Part shown: positions 1 through 9,300 of the stretch, piece after piece
How the letters are laid out: the number at the start of each line of letters is the position of its first letter
How positions within the stretch are numbered: position 1 is the first letter of the stretch
DNA from: Bin90 sp965214635
Lineage (GTDB): Bacteria > Chloroflexota > Dehalococcoidia > Lucifugimonadales > JADFKI01
Reading direction: 5' to 3'
DNA: 64,000 nt
Assembly (NCBI GenBank): GCA_965214635.1
Contig: OZ243964.1
Location: 2,108,001 to 2,172,000 of the forward strand
Program-made: the position numbers and the translations under genes
Notes under the pieces: generated by a model
Seen by the model: the letters and a program-made list of their open reading frames with translations, nothing else
Databases searched by the model: none
Told to the model about the DNA's origin: nothing

Positions 1-1140
1 TTCTTCGAGGCGCCCGTGGCGGCGCACATCATGGACATCCTCAGGCGCATATCCGATGTGTCTGTTGTGCAAGACGAGTTCGGCAACATCATCGCTCGCT
101 TCGCCAACCTGCCCGAAGCGAGTGCGCCCGAAAGCGTCCCTCCCATCGCATTCGTGGCTCATATGGATCATCCGGGCTTCGAAATTTTCTGTCGCCACAA
201 CAGCGATTCGTCTGACACAGCGGATCATCAGGCAAGCGAGACGGGGGAGCGCTTCGTGGCACGCGCGCTGGGTGGCGTTCCGGCGGCTTCGCTCGTCAAG
301 CACACGCCGGTGTTCGTCCCAACGCCCGACGGCAAGCGCATACCCGCGCAGCTCATGCCGCTGGCAGACACGGATGTCCCAGCCGCTGGCGCATCGCCCA
401 ACGATCGCCTCGCCTGTGTGCAGCTCGATGCACCCGCAGCGCTCGATTTGCCGGCGCCGGTGGTGTTCGACCTGCTCGACTTTGCCATAGATGACGGGAC
501 TATCCGTATGCGCGCAGCGGACGACCTCGCCGGCTGCGCCGCCATTCTTGCCGCATTGGAGCGCCTTGTGCAAGCCGATGCGCCCACCGACTTCTTCGCC
601 GTGTTCACCCGCGCCGAAGAGGGTGGGCTGTTCGGCGCACGGCTGATGGCAGAGGCGGGCACGCTGCCGCAAGACACCATCGTGGTGTCGGTGGAATCCA
701 GCCCAATCATCCCCGGCGTGGCGCAGGGTGAGGGGCCTGTCATCCGCACGGGCGACCGCGTATACACTTTCGACGCCGATGCCGAGCAAGCCCTAGCCGT
801 GGCACAGGCTCGGCTGCAGGCGCAAAATCCCGGCTTCAAGGCGCAGCGCCAGCTGATGAGCGGCGGGGGATGCGAAGCCACAGCCTTTGCCGTGTTCGGA
901 TACAGCGTAACTGGGCTTGCCTTCCCGCTTGGCAACTGGCACAACGCCACATCCTCCATTCCCGACCCAGACGGCGGCATCGACTCTGAGTACATCAGCG
1001 TGTCTGACTACCTCGGGGGCGTGGCGCTCATCACCGAAGCCGCCACGAGTGTCGCCTCCCGACACGACTCGCCCACCCGCAGCCGGATACGCCAAATCCC
1101 GTCGGATGTGCGACAGCGGATGCGCGCAACTGCTGGGTAA
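1..1140 (+). CDS. M42/M20-type metallopeptidase, 5'-truncated by window edge
   Basis: Probable cytoplasmic di-zinc aminopeptidase of the M42/M20 clan. The frame is open from base 1, so the real start lies outside the window; the GTG at 16 is only the first internal candidate. Visible metal-site motifs in order are H-M-D-H (about residue 49 counted from 16), A-D-D-L-A-G-C-A in mid-protein, R-A-E-E-G-G with the catalytic and metal glutamates, V-S-V-E-S and a late N-W-H-N. The E-E-G-G-L-F-G-A block and the D-D-x-x-G-C-A block fit M42 glutamyl/deblocking aminopeptidases best. The next gene starts 24 bp downstream. Substrate cannot be told from sequence. Confidence 0.8.
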   Translation, partial: FFEAPVAAHIMDILRRISDVSVVQDEFGNIIARFANLPEASAPESVPPIAFVAHMDHPGFEIFCRHNSDSSDTADHQASETGERFVARALGGVPAASLVKHTPVFVPTPDGKRIPAQLMPLADTDVPAAGASPNDRLACVQLDAPAALDLPAPVVFDLLDFAIDDGTIRMRAADDLAGCAAILAALERLVQADAPTDFFAVFTRAEEGGLFGARLMAEAGTLPQDTIVVSVESSPIIPGVAQGEGPVIRTGDRVYTFDADAEQALAVAQARLQAQNPGFKAQRQLMSGGGCEATAFAVFGYSVTGLAFPLGNWHNATSSIPDPDGGIDSEYISVSDYLGGVALITEAATSVASRHDSPTRSRIRQIPSDVRQRMRATAG

Positions 1141-1164
1141 CGCCGTGCAGGTCAGGGAGGTTCA

Positions 1165-3252
1165 ATGCAGGTGGATAAGCTGAAGTCCCGTGCGTATAGG
1201 GACTTGCCGTTATTGCTGCTAGCACTAGCGTTGCTCACAGTGTTCCTGTTTGGCGGCGACCGGGGACACTTCTACCGGCCCGGCCACCATGATTGGGTGT
1301 CATCGGAACACATGGCAAAGGCTGCGAATCTCTCCCCTGAACACAGATTCCTGATGTTCTTCTACCAATTCCCTGATGAGAATGGCGGTTCCGGCTACAA
1401 TGTCTACAACCGCCGGCCAATTGGCAGCTATGCGTTCATCAAGCTGGCTATCTTGCCTCTTGGAGATAATCTGTCGGCATGGCTCTACGCCGGCAGGATG
1501 GTGATGCTGCTGTTCTTCGCTGGGGCAGCGGCGATGGCATACCTAGCGCTGTGTCGGCTCTTATCCAACCGTTGGGCTGCCTTGGGGGCAACGCTCCTAG
1601 CCTTCTCATCGTATTACCTTCTCTACTACAACGATATGGTCGCCAGTGAGTCGATGCCCTCCCTATTCGGGATGATGTTGGCTCTTCACGGCATGGTTGT
1701 GTTCATGCAGGAGGGCCGCATTCGGCAGATGCTGGTCAAGGCGTGCGCCGCTCTGCTGCTGGGCTGGTATGTATATGCGCTGATTCTGCCCTTCGTTGTC
1801 TTTGGCTTGGTGAGCGAGATCGTCCGTGCCCGCCCGTCCTTCTCTGGGGGCTGGCAAGATTTGAAGCGCCTAGCGGTTTCGGTGGTGCGCAGCCCTTATC
1901 TAAAGTTGGGAGTGGTTGCTTCTCTTTTCGCGTTCCTCATCCTGACTTTCAACCTCACCAACGAGTACATCGCCCTGAAAGGTGAATATCATCTGACTGA
2001 ACTGCCCACTGTCCGCTCGGTGCAGGGCCGCATTGGGGCTTCCGAGGAGTTCAACGCCAATTACGCCGAGTATCTAGAGTGGGATGTGATGCTGCGATAC
2101 CATTTCTACCGTCTCCGCGGTCTCACGCTCCCGCACTGGCTGTCGAGCCACTTCGGAAACTTGTACGCAAATCCCATCCCGCTATCGGACTTACAGGGAA
2201 CTGTGATGGTCTTTACTGGGACCGTCATATCTGTCATCTGCTTGGTGTGGGCGTTGTTATCGCGCTTCAGGATCCTGCTGGTTGCCCTCGCGGTGTCCGG
2301 GTTCATCTGGTCGCTAGCCTTACGGAATGCCGCGATTTTCCATGATTTCATGATCATAAGTTCCATAGGGATCCCGCTGATCTTCTACTCACTGGCGATG
2401 TTGTGCTTCCGCAGACTATGGGGCGACCGCCTAGTCGTCGTCCTTGGGGTGGCTGCGGCGCTGGTGTTCGTAGTCTCCGCCTTTCAAGTGAGCCGCATCA
2501 GCCACGATGCCGAATCCGCCCGGTTCCACGAAGCGATAATTGCGGACTTCGTGCGTATTCGACAGGTTACTGAGCCGGGCGATCGCATCTTCGTTCCTGT
2601 GCCCTATAGACCGTCGCCTTATCAACAAATCTCCTTTGGTGGGGCGAGAAGAGCCGTGAATTTCTATTTGACGGGTAGGCTCATCGGCTACCAAAAAAAG
2701 GATGAACACAACCTCTCCGACTATGATTTCGTCCTTGCCCGTCCGACTTTGGTGGATCCGGGACTCAGTTTCACGCCCGAAAACCGGCTCAGGTTTCTCT
2801 ACCGCCCGGAAGACTATTCGGCATCCCTCCTGAGGGAGAGGGTAGAGAATATCGGTGAAACAGACCCCGTGATACGCTCGGTGTACGATGTATATCTCCG
2901 GGATGGCAGGCTCACATTCCTAAAGGATGGCTGTGACCACGATGACATAAGGCGGCGTTTCCTGCTCCACCTGATCCCGGTCAAAGTGGACGACCTGCCC
3001 GAACATCGCCGACAGCATGGGTTCGACAACCTCGACTTCGATTTCTCCTCACACCGCCACTTCTATACGCACAGCGGTTTCAATTTCTCCACGCACGGCT
3101 TTTACACGCACAGCGTCAGGTTCGATGGGAAGTGCCTAGCGCAAGTCATCCTGCCGAACTATGATATAGCAAAGATAGCTGTGGGCCAGTACTTCAAAGA
3201 GAATGGCGACTTTATCAACATCTGGCTGGAGGAGTTCCAGCCTCCAAAGTAG
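1165..3252 (+). CDS. GT-C-like multi-pass membrane protein, function unknown
   Basis: A 695-residue integral membrane protein. A hydrophobic segment follows the short basic N-terminus, and about ten further membrane segments run to roughly residue 440. A soluble C-terminal part follows. The layout (first loop with acidic/His residues, many helices, soluble tail) resembles GT-C lipid-linked sugar transferases of the PMT/ArnT type, but I see no diagnostic motif, so this is inference. The start is supported by an AGGGAGG ribosome site just before ATG 1165. The C-terminal tail has a near-repeat rich in H, F, Y and T (two H/G-F-Y-T-H-S copies, about residues 633-653). Base composition looks slightly lower in GC than the neighbours. 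Confidence 0.65.
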   Translation: MQVDKLKSRAYRDLPLLLLALALLTVFLFGGDRGHFYRPGHHDWVSSEHMAKAANLSPEHRFLMFFYQFPDENGGSGYNVYNRRPIGSYAFIKLAILPLGDNLSAWLYAGRMVMLLFFAGAAAMAYLALCRLLSNRWAALGATLLAFSSYYLLYYNDMVASESMPSLFGMMLALHGMVVFMQEGRIRQMLVKACAALLLGWYVYALILPFVVFGLVSEIVRARPSFSGGWQDLKRLAVSVVRSPYLKLGVVASLFAFLILTFNLTNEYIALKGEYHLTELPTVRSVQGRIGASEEFNANYAEYLEWDVMLRYHFYRLRGLTLPHWLSSHFGNLYANPIPLSDLQGTVMVFTGTVISVICLVWALLSRFRILLVALAVSGFIWSLALRNAAIFHDFMIISSIGIPLIFYSLAMLCFRRLWGDRLVVVLGVAAALVFVVSAFQVSRISHDAESARFHEAIIADFVRIRQVTEPGDRIFVPVPYRPSPYQQISFGGARRAVNFYLTGRLIGYQKKDEHNLSDYDFVLARPTLVDPGLSFTPENRLRFLYRPEDYSASLLRERVENIGETDPVIRSVYDVYLRDGRLTFLKDGCDHDDIRRRFLLHLIPVKVDDLPEHRRQHGFDNLDFDFSSHRHFYTHSGFNFSTHGFYTHSVRFDGKCLAQVILPNYDIAKIAVGQYFKENGDFINIWLEEFQPPK

Positions 3253-3589
3253 CAGGCAGGGATTAAGGATTAGCGCAATAGGGCGCTGCCGGTTGGGAAT
3301 ACCTTCTGTCAGGCTTTGACGCAATCACGCTCAACCGCTATCATCGTTTGCAATGAGCGGATTCAGTGGATTCAAAGGCAGAGACATCCGACCATTGCGT
3401 GATCACGCCTTCGTGATAAACTACATCGAGGCGACATCAGAACATGCGCACTTCGGCGTGCTGCACAAGTGCGCCGACATTGCCGACCCTGCGCCATTGG
3501 GACGCACATCCTACGCCCGCTATAAGCAGCCTATCCTAGCTTATATGAAAGTATAGACTCTTCACACAAAAACACCCGGGGGGTAAATT
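3253..3589. other. 337-bp intergenic stretch with one doubtful small ORF
   Basis: No recognised gene. A 67-codon frame (ATG 3353 to stop 3554-3556, plus strand) is present, but it lacks a clear ribosome site and its product (start M-S-G-F-S-G-F-K) matches no family I know. A run of G (GGGGGG) near 3578-3585 serves as the ribosome site of the TPR gene that follows. Confidence 0.35.
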
Positions 3590-5038
3590 ATGACCGCTAC
3601 CCATACCATCCGCGACCGATACGGATTGCCGCTCACCACTGCATCACCCACCGCCGCCGAGCATTACATCGAGGGCGTGGACTTGCTGTTGGAGCAGGGC
3701 TATGGCCCAGAAGAACGCTTCAATCAGGCGATAGAAGCGGATGAGGGCTTTGCGCTTGCCCACGCTGCGCTCGGCTTGATGCAGATGTTCCGTGGGGCTG
3801 CGTCCGATGGCAAGGCAAGCGCCGCGCGCGCCCAAACGCTCGCCACTGCCGCCACACGCCGCGAGCGCCAGCACACCGAAGCCATTGCGCTCTTCATCAA
3901 CGGGCAGGGGCCCAAGTCCCTCGCCATCATCCTAGACCATCTGGACGAGTTCCCGCGCGACGCCCTGTTGCTGCGGGTGTCGAACCGCCTCTACATGCTC
4001 GGATGCAGTGGCGCTGGCGTGAAGAACTTCCCGGACGAACTCTATGGCATGCTGCGCAGGCTCGAGCCGCAGTACGGCGACGACTGGGCGTTCTTGGGAC
4101 AGTATGCGTTTGCGCATCACGAAATCGGTCGGCTGGACGAGTCGCTCTCGTTGGCGCAGCGCTCGCTGGATGCGCGCCCCACCAGTGGGCACGCATCGCA
4201 CTCCGTAGCGCATGTGTATTTCGAGAGAGGGGACGCCGTGGACGGGGGCGATTTCCTCGGCAACTGGCTGAAAGGATACGACTTGCGTGCGCCGTTCCAC
4301 ATACACTTGTCTTGGCATCAGGCGCTGTTCGATCTGGCGCAGGGGCGGTACGCCGAAGCTGTGGCGCTGTATGAGGATGTCATCCGTCCGTCGGTGGTGA
4401 AGAAGAGCGCAACATCGTTGGCGGACGCAGCATCGCTGATGTGGCGGATGCGAATTTACGGCAACTCGAACCCACCATATCCGCTCGCCGAAATCAGCGA
4501 GCAGGCACATCCCGCCGCCGAAACCCCGGGCCCTGCGTTCCGCGACGCACACGCCGCCCTTGCATTCGCAGCAAGCGGCGACGACGAGCGGCTCGGTCGC
4601 ATCAAGACGCGCCTGCGGACGCTTGCTGCGGACGGCGATGCGCTGGCGCACGAGATAACGCTGCCGCTGGTCAAGGGCATCGCCGCATTTGCCCGCGACG
4701 ACTACGCCACTGCCGTTGAGCACATCGAGCCGGTAGCGCCGCAGTTGGCACGCATCGGTGGAAGCCACGCTCAGCGCGAGGTGTTCGAGGACACGCTGCT
4801 AGAAGCTTACATCCGCGCTCAGCAGTACGACAAGGCGCAGGATATGCTGCGTGAGCGGCTGAATCGCCGCAGCTCTGTGCGCGACAGCTTCTGGCTTGGG
4901 CGCACGCAGGTGGACACCAACAGCGCATCCGCACAGAACACGCTGCGTGCCGTGGCGCAGGATTGGCATCAGGCGGACCCGGCTTCTCCGGAGATAGCGG
5001 CGCTGCGAGGGCTAATCGGTGCGGAGGCGGCAGACTAG
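3590..5038 (+). CDS. Tetratricopeptide-repeat protein
   Basis: A 482-residue soluble alpha-helical protein with no signal peptide or membrane segment. Helical pairs of TPR character are visible near residues 25-70 (E-R-F-N-Q-A-I-E-A-D-E-G-F-A-L-A-H-A-A-L), about 165-210, about 245-270 and in the C-terminal third. It resembles the TPR proteins common in Chloroflexota and Actinobacteria that carry no catalytic motif; the likely role is protein-protein scaffolding. The start ATG 3590 follows a GGGGGG ribosome site. No obvious operon partner; the next gene has its own promoter-like box. Confidence 0.7.
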   Translation: MTATHTIRDRYGLPLTTASPTAAEHYIEGVDLLLEQGYGPEERFNQAIEADEGFALAHAALGLMQMFRGAASDGKASAARAQTLATAATRRERQHTEAIALFINGQGPKSLAIILDHLDEFPRDALLLRVSNRLYMLGCSGAGVKNFPDELYGMLRRLEPQYGDDWAFLGQYAFAHHEIGRLDESLSLAQRSLDARPTSGHASHSVAHVYFERGDAVDGGDFLGNWLKGYDLRAPFHIHLSWHQALFDLAQGRYAEAVALYEDVIRPSVVKKSATSLADAASLMWRMRIYGNSNPPYPLAEISEQAHPAAETPGPAFRDAHAALAFAASGDDERLGRIKTRLRTLAADGDALAHEITLPLVKGIAAFARDDYATAVEHIEPVAPQLARIGGSHAQREVFEDTLLEAYIRAQQYDKAQDMLRERLNRRSSVRDSFWLGRTQVDTNSASAQNTLRAVAQDWHQADPASPEIAALRGLIGAEAAD

Positions 5039-5048
5039 GCTGCGTTAC

Positions 5049-5108
5049 AACTCCCCCATTGATGACCGAGATGACCGATAACTACCACATCCGGCGAGTG
5101 GGGGAGTT
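5049..5108. repeat. 10-bp inverted repeat, possible terminator arms
   Basis: AACTCCCCCA at 5049-5058 is repeated in inverse as TGGGGGAGTT at 5099-5108 with a 40-bp loop. It lies just after the TPR stop codon. The loop is long and there is no T-run, so a terminator role is only possible. Confidence 0.35.
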
Positions 5109-5159
5109 TCAAGTTGCTCACTGCTCTTGCAATAGATGATTGCGGCGCAGTGGGTATTG

Positions 5160-5165
5160 TATAAT
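5160..5165 (+). promoter_or_regulatory. -10 box for the DUF2298 gene, leaderless arrangement
   Basis: A perfect TATAAT ends 7 bases before ATG 5173, so a transcript starting at the normal distance would begin at or next to the start codon. No good -35 box sits at 16-18 bp spacing, which lowers confidence. Confidence 0.45.
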
Positions 5166-5172
5166 TTCCCGT

Positions 5173-7551
5173 ATGCTTGACGCTTTTCGCTGGCTGCTCA
5201 CCGTAGAAATTATCGGGTTGGCAGCGTTCCCGCTCGTACATTATCTGATGCCGCGCCTTGCGGACAGGGGCTATGCTTTCAGCAAGCCTTTCGGCATCCT
5301 GCTTGCATCCTACCTGTTTTGGGTGCTGGGGCTGGCGCACATCCCCACCGGACGACCGACGGCGTTCGTCCTAGTTGCGCTGATCGCCGCTGCCGCCGCA
5401 TTCCTCGCCTACATTCGCCGAGACAGCCTGCGCCGCTTCATCCTGCGCGAATGGCGCACCATCCTAGTCATAGAGGCGGTGTTCCTCGCCTTCTTCATTG
5501 GATGGGCGCTGTTCCGCTCTGCCGACCCGTTCATCAATCACACTGAGCAGCCGATGGACTTGGCGCTGCTGTCTGCGTCCATCAATTCCCAGACAGGTCA
5601 TCCCGAAGACCCGTGGCTGCGCGGTGAGTCGATTAGCTACTACTACTTCGGCTACTGGATGATGGGGATGCTGAGCCAGCTTGCGGGCATCCAGTCCAAC
5701 ATATCGTACAACCTTGCGATGGCGCTAATCCCGGCGATGGCGGCGGCGGGCATATTCGGGGTGGTGTACAACATAGTACGCGCGGGGGGCGACAAGTGGC
5801 GGCTCGCCATCGTTGGGGGAGGCGTTGCCGCCGTCTTGCTGGGCGTAGCCGCAAACCTCGAGGGCGTGGCGGAGTTCATGCGTCTGAACGGGATGGGTTC
5901 GCAGGGCTTTTGGGATTGGCTTCGCATCCAAGGCTTGGAGGGCGCAAACCCCGACCCGCCGGCGAGTTGGGCGCCATCTGAACATTGGTGGTGGTTTCGC
6001 ACGAGCCGCGTCATCAACACCTTTGACGGCGCTTTCTTCGTGGACAACACCATCCAAGAGTTCCCCTTCTTCAGCTTCATTTTGGGCGATATGCATCCGC
6101 ATGTGATGTCCATACCCTTCGTTACGCTCTTCATCGGCATGACGCTGAACCTGTACAGAACGCCCACTGCCGTTTGGCGCGAGTATCGCAGCGTGTACCT
6201 ATATGCGGCGGGTTTGGCGGCGGCGCTGCTGCTAGGCGGCTTGGGCTTCAACAACCTGTGGGACATGCCCACATTCGCAGCCCTGCTAATCGCCGCCCTG
6301 ACGCTGCGGCACTATGTCGATGGGCGCAGCGTGTGGGAATCGGTGCAGGGAGCGCTGTTCCCGCTGGGCATCGTCGTGTGCGCCCTTGCCGTCCTGATGT
6401 ATGCCCCGTATCTGCTCAACCTGAGCGTGGGCGTCGGGGGTATCGGAGGCGTGTCCACGCACACGCGCCCGGTGCATATGTTCATCGTCTGGGGGCTGTT
6501 CTTTGCGGCGATAGCTCCGATGCTGGTCGTAGTGTTTTTGCGGACGACGGTGCAGCGCGACTGGTTCGCCGTGGGAGCGACGGCGTTGATGCTGGCGTTT
6601 GCGCCGTGGCTGCTGTGGACGCTGCAGGGTCTAACCGGTGGGGGGGGCATTAGCGATGCGGTATCGGCGTTCGTCCACATCCTGCCGCTGAGCGCGCTAG
6701 CCGCTGCCGGCATCTACAACGCACTGTACCTCGCGCGCCGCCCCGGCTCCGACGGTCTGCTCTACGCCACACTGCTAGCCGTGCTTGGGCTTGGGCTGCT
6801 CATCGGCTCGGAGTTTCTGTTCGTGCGGGACTTCTTCGACAATCGTGGGAACACCGTGTTCAAGCTCTACTATCAGGCGTGGATACTGTTGGCGGCGGCG
6901 TCTGCATTTGCGGTTTGCTGGTGGCTGCGAGGCTTTCGCATCACCGTCGGGCGCAGCCGCGCGCTGCACATACTTTGGGCGGCGGCGTTCCTCATCCTGC
7001 TCGCAGGCTCGTTCTACTACCCGCTTGCGGCGATAAAGACGAAACCCGACACGCCCGTCACGGGGCGCACGCTGGACGGGCTGAGCTTTGTGCATCAGAG
7101 CCGCCCCGCCGAGTACGCCGCTATCGAGTATTTGCGCCAAAACGCCCCTCAGGATGCTGCCATCGTGGAGGCGGTGGGCGAGTGGTTCGACTGGGGGATG
7201 ATTTCTCGCAGCACGGGGCTGCCCACCATCGTGAACTGGCTGGGACACCAGAAGCAGTGGCGCGGCGGCTGGGGGCGCTTCGACGCCCCAACTGCTGGGG
7301 AGGTGCAAGGCATACGGGACGCATATTTCGCCGCAAGGGAATCTGAGGTTGCGCTGATATACACCACGCATGACCCTGCCGAAGCCAAAGCCGTGCTGGG
7401 CAAGTACGATGTAACCTATATCTACATCGGACACCGCGAGCGTGATAAGTACGGCACGACAGGCATCGCCAAGTTCGACGAAATCGCCGACACGGTGTTC
7501 CACAGCACTGACGCCTCCGGAGATGTAATCATCTACCGCGTGCGTCGCTAG
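5173..7551 (+). CDS. DUF2298 'YYY' family membrane protein
   Basis: A polytopic membrane protein of about 792 residues with at least a dozen hydrophobic segments. It belongs to the DUF2298 family (Chloroflexota/archaeal YYY proteins), recognised by the early block around S-Y-Y-Y-F-G-Y-W-M-M-G, the F-P-F-F-S-F-I-L-G-D-M-H-P-H block and the later N-W-L-G-H motif in the soluble tail. The family is thought to be GT-C-like envelope glycosyltransferases; the reaction is unproven. ATG 5173 is preferred over an upstream TTG (5140) because TATAAT lies between them. It is convergent with the VanZ-like gene, with a hairpin between the two. Confidence 0.85.
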   Translation: MLDAFRWLLTVEIIGLAAFPLVHYLMPRLADRGYAFSKPFGILLASYLFWVLGLAHIPTGRPTAFVLVALIAAAAAFLAYIRRDSLRRFILREWRTILVIEAVFLAFFIGWALFRSADPFINHTEQPMDLALLSASINSQTGHPEDPWLRGESISYYYFGYWMMGMLSQLAGIQSNISYNLAMALIPAMAAAGIFGVVYNIVRAGGDKWRLAIVGGGVAAVLLGVAANLEGVAEFMRLNGMGSQGFWDWLRIQGLEGANPDPPASWAPSEHWWWFRTSRVINTFDGAFFVDNTIQEFPFFSFILGDMHPHVMSIPFVTLFIGMTLNLYRTPTAVWREYRSVYLYAAGLAAALLLGGLGFNNLWDMPTFAALLIAALTLRHYVDGRSVWESVQGALFPLGIVVCALAVLMYAPYLLNLSVGVGGIGGVSTHTRPVHMFIVWGLFFAAIAPMLVVVFLRTTVQRDWFAVGATALMLAFAPWLLWTLQGLTGGGGISDAVSAFVHILPLSALAAAGIYNALYLARRPGSDGLLYATLLAVLGLGLLIGSEFLFVRDFFDNRGNTVFKLYYQAWILLAAASAFAVCWWLRGFRITVGRSRALHILWAAAFLILLAGSFYYPLAAIKTKPDTPVTGRTLDGLSFVHQSRPAEYAAIEYLRQNAPQDAAIVEAVGEWFDWGMISRSTGLPTIVNWLGHQKQWRGGWGRFDAPTAGEVQGIRDAYFAARESEVALIYTTHDPAEAKAVLGKYDVTYIYIGHRERDKYGTTGIAKFDEIADTVFHSTDASGDVIIYRVRR

Positions 7552-7622
7552 GCTACGCCCGTACGGGTCTCGACCTGCGCTGCGGAACTTTCCCTAGCAG
7601 GCAAGGCGTTCCAGTCGAAAGT

Positions 7623-7651
7623 CTTCCATTGAATGCTTCGGACAATGGAAG
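7623..7651. terminator. Hairpin between convergent genes
   Basis: CTTCCATTG (7623-7631) and CAATGGAAG (7643-7651) form a perfect 9-bp stem with an 11-base loop. Its place between convergent stop codons (7551 and 7688) suggests a bidirectional terminator, although no T-run follows. Confidence 0.45.
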
Positions 7652-7687
7652 GGGGTGGCAGGCGAATTCCGACGGCGTCCAACCAGC

Positions 7688-8203
7688 CTAGCGCAAGATA
7701 AGCCCGACCGATTGGCGAACCGACCTGCTGACGCGCAGGAATACCTCCCACCTGAGCAGCGGACCGAGCCACACGCCCACCACTGCGCCCAGTGTGTCTA
7801 GCCCCACATCGCTGATCGATGAGCTGCGCCCTGCCACAAACGATTGGTGGAACTCGTCGGTTACGCCGTAGCAGATGGTGAACGCCAGCGCCCCACCGAA
7901 CACGAGCGCCGCCGGAGTGGTGCGGTATGAGGCGAGCAGCCTATACGCCAGCGCCGCCAGCACGCCGAACTCTACGGGGTGCACGAAGTACTGGGACTTC
8001 AGCTCGGAGGGTATCCACCATAGATACCCCCTCTGAACCGATTCCAAATCCGAGCTGTGGGACAGCGCAAATATGAGTGCCATCCACGCTATCACGGGCA
8101 GCCAGTACAGGACGAAGTGGCGCGCAATGCCTGCGACAGAACGCTTGGCATCCGTGCTTGTGCTGGCAAGCGTGGTGCTGCCGGATTCGTTCAGGTCGAG
8201 CAC
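7688..8203 (-). CDS. VanZ-like membrane protein
   Basis: About 171 residues with four hydrophobic segments. The motif set is that of the VanZ-like family: I-F-A-L-S-H-S-S in the first helix region, a conserved H-P-V-E-F-G between helices 1 and 2, and D-E-F-H-Q-S-F-V-A-G-R in the loop before the last helix. Family members include the teicoplanin-resistance accessory protein VanZ, but most have no known role. The frame is open to 8290, overlapping the upstream gene by 83 bp. I prefer GTG 8203, which lies 4 bp after the stop of the NHL gene and suggests translational coupling. Confidence 0.75.
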   Translation of the reverse strand: MLDLNESGSTTLASTSTDAKRSVAGIARHFVLYWLPVIAWMALIFALSHSSDLESVQRGYLWWIPSELKSQYFVHPVEFGVLAALAYRLLASYRTTPAALVFGGALAFTICYGVTDEFHQSFVAGRSSSISDVGLDTLGAVVGVWLGPLLRWEVFLRVSRSVRQSVGLILR

Positions 8204-8207
8204 CTGC

Positions 8208-9125
8208 CTACTGCACCCTTGCGAACTTCTGCACGCGCGCTCCGTCGAGGGTTTCTCCGACATATAGGTCGCCGTTGGAGTCCAGCGCAATGGCGTGGCC
8301 CGCGATGATGTCTCCCGGCGAGTCGCTGCTCATTCCCCAGCCGCCGAGCCACTGACCGGTGGGCGTCAGTATCTTTACGCCAGCGGGATGCGATACGGCG
8401 TTTGGCGCAGGGGCGTCGGGGCCCAAGCCCTGATGGAATCCCAGCTCGGTAACGAACATGTTGCCGTCTGGCCCCTGCCATATGTGGTCGGGGCGATGGA
8501 CGCCGCCCCACTCGCTCATATACTGACCGTCGGGCGTGAAAATCTGGATGCGGTTGTTCTCGCGGTCGGCGATATAGACGCTGCCAGCATTGTCTAGGCA
8601 GACGCTGTGGGGGATTTGGAACTGACCGGGGCCGCTGCCCGGCTCGCCCCATGAGCGGATGCGCTCGCCGGTCGCTGTGTAGTGGTGTACGCGCGCATTG
8701 CCATAGCCGTCTGCGATGTAGAGCGAGCCATCCGCAGCGACCGCAACATCGGTGGGGCGGTTGAACGGCTCGCCGCTGAACGCCTCCGGCGGGTCGTTGG
8801 GCGTGCCTAGCGTCATCAGCAACTCGCCCTCCGCCGTCCACTTGCGCACCGTGTGGTCGCCGATGTCCGTGGTGTACAGGCTGCCATCTGGCCCCGCCTC
8901 GATGTGGTGCGCCGAGCCGAACATCTCCTCGCCCCAAGCGTTCAGCACATTGCCATCGGTGTCCAGCACGATTATCGGATGCGCACTGCGGTTGTACACG
9001 AATATCCTGTCCTGCCCATCAACCGCTACGCCGACGGCGTGATTCCATTCCCAGCCATCTGGCAGCTTGCCCCATCCCTCCACATGCTCATACACATACT
9101 GACCATAGCTAACCCTGATGCCCAT
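8208..9125 (-). CDS. NHL-repeat beta-propeller protein (amidating-lyase-like)
   Basis: A 305-residue protein made of NHL repeats, each ending in variants of G-x-L-Y-I-A-D-x-x-N-x-R-I-x-x-F. Clear blades are near residues 65-110, 125-160, 170-200 and 260-300. G-S-G-P-G-Q-F typical of NHL proteins is visible. Family relatives include peptidyl-alpha-hydroxyglycine alpha-amidating lyase, but an enzyme role is not shown. No signal peptide. The ribosome site GGGAGG precedes ATG 9125. It is a paralogue of the gene at 54965-55876; both lie beside oxidoreductase genes. Confidence 0.8.
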   Translation of the reverse strand: MGIRVSYGQYVYEHVEGWGKLPDGWEWNHAVGVAVDGQDRIFVYNRSAHPIIVLDTDGNVLNAWGEEMFGSAHHIEAGPDGSLYTTDIGDHTVRKWTAEGELLMTLGTPNDPPEAFSGEPFNRPTDVAVAADGSLYIADGYGNARVHHYTATGERIRSWGEPGSGPGQFQIPHSVCLDNAGSVYIADRENNRIQIFTPDGQYMSEWGGVHRPDHIWQGPDGNMFVTELGFHQGLGPDAPAPNAVSHPAGVKILTPTGQWLGGWGMSSDSPGDIIAGHAIALDSNGDLYVGETLDGARVQKFARVQ

Positions 9126-9300
9126 ATCCTCTTGTCCTCCCTATCGCTGGTGATTATAAACACAAGATTGCCTAACGATGCAGAATTATAACACGCTTTC
9201 GTGATAGTATGATGAGACGGGTGCGTATCAGCCGCGCTGACCTATTTCAGTTTCAATAACGGCAATAAACAGCAAGAGGAAAAGCAAGAGAAGGACAAAA

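Noticed and set aside
228..995. Minus-strand ORF opposite the peptidase
   Set aside because: No ribosome site or recognisable domain; a shadow of the peptidase frame.
3353..3556. 67-codon ORF as a real gene
   Set aside because: No ribosome site, no family resemblance; kept only as a note in the intergenic entry.
5049..5108. Rho-independent terminator after the TPR gene
   Set aside because: The loop of 40 bp is too long and there is no T-run; reported only as an inverted repeat.
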